Positions 58,904-64,000 of a DNA stretch of 64,000 bases are shown in pieces (position 1 is the stretch's first letter; the number at the start of each line of letters is the position of its first letter). Made by a program: the position numbers and the translations under genes. The DNA lies in contig NZ_JACHIB010000005.1 in the NCBI RefSeq assembly GCF_014203015.1, positions 159,149-223,148 on the forward strand. Reading direction: 5' to 3'. The DNA is from Castellaniella defragrans (GTDB lineage: Bacteria > Pseudomonadota > Gammaproteobacteria > Burkholderiales > Burkholderiaceae_B). The notes beneath the pieces were generated by a model. The model was not told the DNA's origin, did no database searches, and saw only the letters and a list, made by a program, of their open reading frames with translations.

Positions 58904-60904
58904 ATGTTTTCCGATGACCTCGCCGACCTCTTCGGCCCCGACGGCCCGCTGGTCCGCCAGCTGCCGGGCTACGTGCCGCGCGCGGCCCAGCTGGAGCTTT
59001 CCGAGGCCATCCGCGACACGCTCGACAGCGGCGGCGTGCTGATCGCCGAGGCCGGCACCGGCACGGGCAAGACCTGGGCCTACCTGGCGCCCGCCTTCCT
59101 CTCGGGCGGCAAGGTGCTGGTGTCCACCGGCACCCGCACCCTGCAGGACCAGCTGTTCCGCCGCGACATCCCGCGCCTGCGCGCCGCGCTGGCCCTGCCG
59201 GTGGACGTGGCGCTGCTCAAGGGGCGCGGCAACTACGTCTGCCACTACCACCTGGAACGCCTGGAGCAGGACGAGCGCGCCCTGAAGTCGCGCGACGAGA
59301 TCTCCCAGCTGCGCGCCATCCGCCGCTTCGTGCGCGAGAGCGGCAGCGGCGACCGCGCCGACCTGCCCGAGGTGCCGGAAACCGCCGACATCTGGAGCCG
59401 CGTGACTTCCACCCGGGAAAACTGCCTGGGCCAGGACTGCCCCCACGTGCGCGACTGCTTCCTGCTGAAGGCGCGCCGCCATGCCCAGGAGGCCGACGTG
59501 GTGGTGGTCAACCACGCCCTGTTCATGGCGGACCTGGCGCTGCGGGAAGAAGGCATCACCGACCTGCTGCCCGAGACCCGGCTGGTGGTCTTCGACGAGG
59601 CGCACCAGCTGCCCGACACCGCCACCCGTTTCCTGGGGCAGAGCCTGTCGCTGCACCAGGTGCTGGACTGCGCCCGCCAGGCGGAAGCGGCCGGGCTGGC
59701 CCATGCGCGTGAAACCGTCCGCTGGAGCGAGCTGTGCCAGGCCCTGGACGCCGCCGCGCGCGACCTGCGCCTGGTCAGCGCCCCGGTGGGCAAGCTGCCG
59801 GGCGGCCGGGCGACCTTTGATCAGATCCCCGAGCCCGAGGCCTTCGACCAGTCCCTCGACCGCCTGGCGCAGGCGCTGGACGGGCTGACCGAATCCCTGG
59901 GCACCCAGGAGGAGCGCCACCCGGACCTGGCGGCGGCCGCCCGGACCGCCCGCACCCTGCGGGCCCGCCTGTGGCAATGGGCCCATCCGGCCCGCGGCGA
60001 AGCGGAAACCGAGGACCAGGCCGCCGTGCGCTGGATCGAGCACAGCGCGCACTCGGTGCGGCTGCAGCGCGCGCCCCTGTCGGTGGCGCGCATCTTTTCC
60101 GGGTTCCGGCGGCCGGGCCAGTCCTGGGTGCTGGCCTCGGCCACCCTGTCGGTGCGCGGCGATTTCCAGCATTTCCAGCGCCAGCTGGGGCTGGCGGACG
60201 CCGAGACGCGCAGCTGGGCCTCGCCCTTCGACTATCCGGCGCAGGGGCTGCTGTACGTGCCGCGCGCCTTGCCCTGGCCGGGCGACCCCGGCTTCACGGA
60301 CGCGTTCGCGCGCGCCCTGCTGCCGCTGGTGGACGCCTGCGCGGGCGGCGTGCTGGTGCTGTGCACCACCCTGCGCGCGGTCGACCGGGTGGCCGACGTC
60401 CTGCTGCGCGGCATGCTGGCCTCGGACCGGCCGGTGATGCGCCAGGGCGAGGCCTCGCGCGGCGTGCTGCTGGAACGCTTCCGCGCGGCCGGCAACGCGG
60501 TGCTGGTGGGCAGCACCAGTTTCTGGGAAGGCATCGACGTGCCGGGCGACGCGCTGACCCTGGTGGCGATCGACAAGCTGCCGTTCGCCCCGCCCGACGA
60601 TCCGGTGCTGGAGGCGCGCCTGAACGCCTGCCGCGCCGAGGGCGGCAATCCCTTCATGGAATACCAGCTGCCGCAGGCGGCGCTGCTGCTCAAGCAGGGC
60701 GCCGGGCGCCTGATCCGGTCCGAGACCGACTGGGGGGTGCTGGTGGTGGGCGACGGGCGCCTGGTGGACAAGCCCTACGGGCGGCTGCTGTGGCAGGGGC
60801 TGCCGCCCTTCGCCCGCACCCGGGACGCCGAGGTGGCCCTGGATTTCCTGGGCCATCCGCCCGGCCGGCGGGAGCCGGCCGGGCAGGATGTCGCGGGGGC
60901 CTGA
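58904..60904 (+). CDS. DinG/YoaA-family ATP-dependent DNA helicase
   Basis: A 666-residue XPD-like superfamily 2 helicase. Walker A is AEAGTGTGKTWAYLAPAFL near residue 45; the DEAH box is VVFDEAHQLPD; the cysteines in KGRGNYVCHYHLE, CLGQDCPHVRDCF suggest a 4Fe-4S cluster. C-terminal motifs include LASATLSVRGDF, FWEGIDVPGDALTLVAIDKL and QGAGRLIRSETDWG. The short N-terminus and lack of an exonuclease domain fit the YoaA/DinG-like group that resolves replication-blocking structures. ATG 58904 starts the family similarity, although no good ribosome site is seen. It ends with a 10-bp hairpin (60860-60883) in its last codons. Confidence 0.9.
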   Translation: MFSDDLADLFGPDGPLVRQLPGYVPRAAQLELSEAIRDTLDSGGVLIAEAGTGTGKTWAYLAPAFLSGGKVLVSTGTRTLQDQLFRRDIPRLRAALALPVDVALLKGRGNYVCHYHLERLEQDERALKSRDEISQLRAIRRFVRESGSGDRADLPEVPETADIWSRVTSTRENCLGQDCPHVRDCFLLKARRHAQEADVVVVNHALFMADLALREEGITDLLPETRLVVFDEAHQLPDTATRFLGQSLSLHQVLDCARQAEAAGLAHARETVRWSELCQALDAAARDLRLVSAPVGKLPGGRATFDQIPEPEAFDQSLDRLAQALDGLTESLGTQEERHPDLAAAARTARTLRARLWQWAHPARGEAETEDQAAVRWIEHSAHSVRLQRAPLSVARIFSGFRRPGQSWVLASATLSVRGDFQHFQRQLGLADAETRSWASPFDYPAQGLLYVPRALPWPGDPGFTDAFARALLPLVDACAGGVLVLCTTLRAVDRVADVLLRGMLASDRPVMRQGEASRGVLLERFRAAGNAVLVGSTSFWEGIDVPGDALTLVAIDKLPFAPPDDPVLEARLNACRAEGGNPFMEYQLPQAALLLKQGAGRLIRSETDWGVLVVGDGRLVDKPYGRLLWQGLPPFARTRDAEVALDFLGHPPGRREPAGQDVAGA

Positions 60905-60925
60905 GCCGCGCCCGGCGGCGGGCCG

Positions 60926-60959
60926 GCGTCAGAACCAGTGGCTTCGCGTCAGAACCAGT
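60926..60959. repeat. 14-bp direct repeat at the bamD 3' end
   Basis: GCGTCAGAACCAGT occurs at 60926-60939 and again at 60946-60959, a 20-base period. The second copy contains the bamD stop codon; the first is a duplicate just after it. It looks like a small local duplication. Confidence 0.7.
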
Positions 60960-61788
60960 TGATGGGGTTCCAGCGGTTGACGGGCTCGTCCAGGCCCTGC
61001 TTGTAGTACTTGCTGTCCGGGAAATTCTTGTCCAGCACGCGCTTGGCGTCGTCGCGCAGTTCCGGCAGGTTGAGCTTGTCGTAGCTCAGCATCATCAGGT
61101 AGAGGGCCTTTTCCGCGACGGGCACGCCCTCGAAGTCGGTGACCACGGTCTGGGCGCGGTTGGCCGCCGCCACGTAGGCGCCGCGCTCGTAGTAGTACTG
61201 GGCGATGTGGACTTCGTTTTCGGCGATGGTGTTGACCAGCCAGGCGGCGCGCTTGCGGGCGTCGGGCGTGTAGCGGCTGTCGGGGTAGCGCTTGATCAGT
61301 TCGTTGAAGGCTTCGTAGGATTCGCGCAGGCCCTTGGGATCGCGTTCGCTGGGGTCCTGGCGCGTGAAGTTCGACAGCACGGCGCTGGGCGGCGTGAAGG
61401 TGATCATGCCCTTCAGGTACAGCATGTAGTCCGTGCCGGGATGGTTGGGGTACTGCTGCATGAAGCGGTCGATCGCGGCCTTGGCCTGCTCGGGTTCCTC
61501 GTCCTTCCAGTTGACGTAGGCCTGGTCGATCAGGGATTGCTGCGCATAGATGCCGAAGGGATAGCGGGCTTCCAGGGCTTCCAGATTCTTGCGGGCTTCG
61601 GACCAGTTGCCCGAACTGATGTCCGTGCGGGCCTGGCTGTAGAGGCGTTCCGCGCTCCAGCCGGCGGTCGGGTCGACGTTGGTCTTGGTCGAGCTGCAGC
61701 CCGCCGCGAGGGCCATGCACAGGCAAGCCAGGATCAGCCGGACATGGGTTGACAGGGCTTTCGGGAAAACGGGGGCATGCGCGGCCAC
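60949..61788 (-). CDS. bamD: Outer membrane protein assembly factor BamD
   Basis: A 279-residue lipoprotein of the BAM complex that folds beta-barrel proteins into the outer membrane. After a lipoprotein signal with lipobox LAAGCSS come TPR-like helices: AERLYSQARTDISSGNWSEA, NLEALEARYPFGIYAQQSLI, IDRFMQQYPNHPGTDYMLYL, and AFNELIKRYPDSRYTPDARK. The C-terminal part ends in NRWNPINWF. Length and repeats match BamD/ComL. It is divergent from rluD, the usual order in betaproteobacteria. The start at 61788 includes a ~20-residue leader before the hydrophobic stretch; a later start is possible. Confidence 0.94.
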   Translation of the reverse strand: MAAHAPVFPKALSTHVRLILACLCMALAAGCSSTKTNVDPTAGWSAERLYSQARTDISSGNWSEARKNLEALEARYPFGIYAQQSLIDQAYVNWKDEEPEQAKAAIDRFMQQYPNHPGTDYMLYLKGMITFTPPSAVLSNFTRQDPSERDPKGLRESYEAFNELIKRYPDSRYTPDARKRAAWLVNTIAENEVHIAQYYYERGAYVAAANRAQTVVTDFEGVPVAEKALYLMMLSYDKLNLPELRDDAKRVLDKNFPDSKYYKQGLDEPVNRWNPINWF

Positions 61789-61843
61789 GGGGCGTCCTTG
61801 GTCAAGGTGTTAGCATTGTCGGCAGATTATATGATTAGTCGCC

Positions 61844-62821
61844 ATGCCGTACACGGATATCGCCACCGAAGACACTGGCCCCGACGCGCCCGAGGTTTTC
61901 CAGCTGCCGCTGGACGTCCTGCCGGACCGGCTGGACAAGACGCTCGCCCGCCTGATGCCGCAGCATTCGCGCAGCCGCCTGCAAGCCTGGATCGAGGACG
62001 GCCACGTCGAGGTCGATGGCGCCGTGGGCAAGGTGCGCACCCGGGTGGGGCCCGGCGCCCTCATCCGGGTCTGGCCCCAGCAGGCCCCCGAGGACCAGGC
62101 CTTCGTGCCCGAGGACGTCGCCTTCCGCGTCGTGGCCGACGCGCCCGACTGGATCGTGGTGGACAAGCCCGCCGGCCTGGTGACGCACCCGGGCGCGGGC
62201 AACTGGCACGGCACGCTGCTCAACGGCCTGCTGTTCCGCTACCCCGAACTGGCCCGCGTGGCGCGCGCGGGCATCGTCCACCGGCTGGACAAGGACACCT
62301 CCGGCCTGCTGGTCGTGGCCCGCACCGAGACCGCCCAGACGCAACTGGTGCGCCAGCTCCAGGCGCGCACGGTCAGGCGCGAATACTGCGCGCTGGTGCA
62401 CGGCGCGCTGGCGGGGCGCGGCACGGTGGATGCGCCCATCGGGCGCGACGCCCGGGTGCCGGTGCGCATGAGCGCCGACCGCCCGGTGGCGCCCAAGCCC
62501 GCCGTCACCCACTACGAATCGCTGGGCGTCGGCCATTGCGGCGGGACCGTCGTGTCCCGCGTGCTGTGCCGCCTGGAAACCGGCCGCACCCACCAGATCC
62601 GCGTCCACATGGCCCGCTTGCGCCATCCCTTGCTGGGCGACACCCTGTACGGCGGCCGGCACGAAGCCGGCGCCGGGCGCCAGATGCTGCATGCGCGCGC
62701 CCTGGGCTTCGACGACCCCGCCAGCGGACGGCCCTGCGCCTTCACGGCGGAGCCGCCGGACGACTTCCGCCGCGTGCTCGACGGCATCCTCTGGGACGGC
62801 GATGGCGACGAGCGTGCTTGA
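61844..62821 (+). CDS. rluD: 23S rRNA pseudouridine(1911/1915/1917) synthase
   Basis: A 325-residue pseudouridine synthase. An S4-type RNA-binding domain (~25-85, RLDKTLARLMPQHSRSRLQA, IEDGHVEVDGAVGKVRTRVG) precedes the catalytic domain with the RluA-family motif GIVHRLDKDTSGLLVVART carrying the catalytic Asp, LETGRTHQIRVHMARLRHPL and LGDTLYGGR. It should modify helix 69 of 23S rRNA. Divergent from bamD with 55 bases between starts; its 3' end overlaps pgeF by 20 bases. Length and motifs are normal. Confidence 0.94.
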   Translation: MPYTDIATEDTGPDAPEVFQLPLDVLPDRLDKTLARLMPQHSRSRLQAWIEDGHVEVDGAVGKVRTRVGPGALIRVWPQQAPEDQAFVPEDVAFRVVADAPDWIVVDKPAGLVTHPGAGNWHGTLLNGLLFRYPELARVARAGIVHRLDKDTSGLLVVARTETAQTQLVRQLQARTVRREYCALVHGALAGRGTVDAPIGRDARVPVRMSADRPVAPKPAVTHYESLGVGHCGGTVVSRVLCRLETGRTHQIRVHMARLRHPLLGDTLYGGRHEAGAGRQMLHARALGFDDPASGRPCAFTAEPPDDFRRVLDGILWDGDGDERA

Positions 62822-63776
62822 ACCGGCCCCCGGCCTGCGCGGCGTCACGGGCGAGCCCTGGCCCGGCGTGCGCTATTTCTCGACCTGGCGCGTCGGCGGC
62901 GTGAGCCTGCCGCCCCGCGACAGCCTGAACCTGGGCCTGCACGTCGGCGATGATCCGCTGGCCGTGCGGGAAAACCGCCTGCGGCTGCGGCGCGCCCTGC
63001 CGGGAGATCCGCTCTGGCTGGAGCAGGTGCACGGCACCGACGTGTTCGACGCCGATGCCGCGCCGGAGGACGCCGCGGCCGGACCCGCCCCCCGCGCCGA
63101 CGCCGCCGTGACGACCCGGCGCGGCCGTCCCCTGGCGATCATGACCGCCGACTGCCTGCCGGTGGTGCTGGCCGACGAGGCCGGCACCGTGCTGGGCGTG
63201 GCCCACGCGGGCTGGCGCGGGCTGGCGGCCGGGGTGCTGGAAAATACGCTGGCCGCGATGCGCCGCCGGGCGCCTGCGGCGCACGGCTGGCGCGCCTGGA
63301 TCGGCCCGGGCATCGGTCCCGCCGCCTTCCAGGTCGGCGCGGAAGTGCGGGACGCCTTCCTGGACCAGGACCCGGGGCTGGCGGCCTGCTTCGTTTTCCA
63401 GCCGGATCGCGGTCTTTTTGCCGCTGGGCCGCCCCAAGGCAAAAAGCGCCCCTCCGGGGGAATGGGCCTGGACGCGGAGCAGTCTCTGCGGACTGGCCTG
63501 CGCCTGGTGAATCCGAGCGGCATGCAGGCCGCGAGGTGGATGCAAGCGGCCGAAGGCTGCGCGGCGTGGGGGCCTCGATGGCTGGCCGACCTGGCCGGCC
63601 TGGCGCGCGCCCGGCTGCTGCGCGCCGGCGTCGAACGGGTGGAGGCGAGCGGAGAATGCACCTGGACGCGGGCGGACCGGTATTTTTCCCATCGCCGCGA
63701 TCCCGGATCGGGCCGCCAGGCGACGCTGGCGTGCCTGACGGATCCGGGTGCCTTGCAAGGCGCGAGGTGGACATAG
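62802..63776 (+). CDS. pgeF: Peptidoglycan editing factor PgeF (YfiH, laccase-domain) with inserted segment
   Basis: PgeF-type polyphenol-oxidase-fold protein, 324 residues, thought to remove misplaced amino acids from peptidoglycan precursors. Metal-site motifs are present: LWLEQVHGTDVF, ADAAVTTRRGRPLAIMTADC, VAHAGWRGLAAGVLENTLAA, WIGPGIGPAAFQVG and the end ECTWTRADRYFSHRRD with GSGRQATL. Relatives are about 250 residues. The extra part lies at ~204-252 (DRGLFAAGPPQGKKRPSGGM and following), between the PDR and WLADLAGLAR segments, and coincides with a palindromic repeat in the DNA (63414). The frame is kept, so the protein may still work. ATG 62802 overlaps rluD by 20 bases. Confidence 0.88.
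   Translation: MATSVLEPAPGLRGVTGEPWPGVRYFSTWRVGGVSLPPRDSLNLGLHVGDDPLAVRENRLRLRRALPGDPLWLEQVHGTDVFDADAAPEDAAAGPAPRADAAVTTRRGRPLAIMTADCLPVVLADEAGTVLGVAHAGWRGLAAGVLENTLAAMRRRAPAAHGWRAWIGPGIGPAAFQVGAEVRDAFLDQDPGLAACFVFQPDRGLFAAGPPQGKKRPSGGMGLDAEQSLRTGLRLVNPSGMQAARWMQAAEGCAAWGPRWLADLAGLARARLLRAGVERVEASGECTWTRADRYFSHRRDPGSGRQATLACLTDPGALQGARWT
63414..63571. repeat. Palindromic repeat-like insertion inside pgeF
   Basis: CTTTTTGCC (63414-63422) and GGCAAAAAG (63438-63446) form a perfect 9-bp inverted repeat around CTGGGCCGCCCCAA; CCCCTCCGGGGG follows and the segment ends near GCGTGGGGGCC. This sequence style resembles dispersed palindromic repeats I recall from Burkholderiales genomes. Here it codes for the extra segment in PgeF. 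The 3' boundary is approximate. Confidence 0.55.
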
Positions 63777-63905
63777 AGGAGGGCCGTTATTTTGACCCAC
63801 GCCGGCTCCGGCATGCGCTCTATTCGGGCTAGCGACTTACCCGAATTGACGCAATTTGCCACAATGACAGAATAGACGAACGAAAGGTCCCGGGTCGTTT
63901 CGGGG
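63777..63905. promoter_or_regulatory. pgeF-IS intergenic region with candidate promoter
   Basis: The gap after pgeF contains TTGACG (63846-63851) followed after 17 bases by AGAATAG, a candidate sigma-70-type promoter reading rightward into the insertion element. In related genomes phaC normally follows pgeF, so this may be the original phaC promoter. Confidence 0.35.
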
Positions 63906-64000
63906 TGTCAGGCGACATGACAAACTGACCCCCTGGCGACATGGAGAACTGACCCCTTCATGATCACATCAGGAGGGATCATCCATGCAAGAAGCCGAGT
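63906..64000 (+). mobile_element. Left end of an IS21-type insertion sequence
   Basis: From TGTCAGGCGACATGACAAAC two near-identical 22-bp repeats follow (starting GGCGACATG and ending ACTGACCCC, at 63911 and 63935). Such multiple terminal repeats ending in TGACCCC are typical of IS21-family ends. A coding region with a strong AGGAGG site starts at 63985. The rest lies beyond the window. Confidence 0.75.
63985..64000 (+). CDS. IstA-like transposase (first five codons only)
   Basis: ATG at 63985 is preceded by AGGAGG (63971-63976) eight bases upstream and encodes MQEAE before the window ends. Its place just inside the terminal repeats fits istA of an IS21-family element. The product cannot be verified from this fragment. 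Confidence 0.6.

Overview
The window is high-GC DNA with dense, mostly co-oriented gene blocks. Its housekeeping right end (dinG, bamD, rluD, pgeF), the gcdH/CoA-transferase pair and the PHA genes point to a betaproteobacterium of the order Burkholderiales, probably Alcaligenaceae-like (Bordetella/Achromobacter neighbourhood). The genus is inference. No rRNA, tRNA or CRISPR array was seen.

Layout. (1) 1-3,080, leftward: a gabT-type aminotransferase, a PotA-type ATPase and a PotD-type binding protein that runs off the left edge; this is polyamine/GABA-type uptake and transamination. (2) 3,388-9,669, leftward: hyuB, a frameshifted hyuA, an NCS1 permease and an AraC regulator, a hydantoin/oxoproline/pyrimidine-type operon. 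(3) 9,916-12,934, rightward: a MocR regulator and an SpuC-like aminotransferase, ending at strong hairpins. (4) 13,189-27,861, rightward: an amine-catabolism island. It holds a trimethylamine-dehydrogenase-family flavoprotein, a fusion of a membrane DgcB-like Fe-S oxidoreductase with EtfB, EtfA, a PAS-only protein, a sigma-54 activator, a minimal PAS/MCP-tip protein, a PuuC-like aldehyde dehydrogenase, an APC permease and a porin. Two near-identical sigma-54 promoters (13,341 and 22,729) flank the activator gene, so the island looks self-regulated. A 65-bp MITE-like element sits ahead of the permease.

(5) 27,889-31,415: LysR regulator divergent from glutaryl-CoA dehydrogenase and a class III CoA-transferase. 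(6) 31,516-35,852: a perfect FNR box, then PepSY, DUF2271, PepSY/flavodoxin/FNR-reductase and ApbE genes. This looks like a flavinylation-based extracytoplasmic electron-transfer system, and the DUF2271 protein carries an FMN-attachment-like motif. (7) 36,024-42,840: a diguanylate cyclase, a small membrane protein, a DevBCA/MacAB-like exporter with TetR, and a frameshifted EAL phosphodiesterase. (8) 43,130-56,312: a serine recombinase, then a leftward block of phaC, an outer-membrane factor, HlyD adaptor, RbbA-like ABC protein, ABC-2 permease, phaB, MaoC-phosphotransacetylase and ackA, with a divergent TetR gene. (9) 56,410-64,000: tex, dinG, bamD, rluD, pgeF, and the left end of an IS21-type element beginning 129 bp after pgeF, where phaC is expected in related genomes.

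Two genes (hyuA and the EAL gene) are each broken by one missing base. This may be real decay or assembly error; read data are needed to tell.
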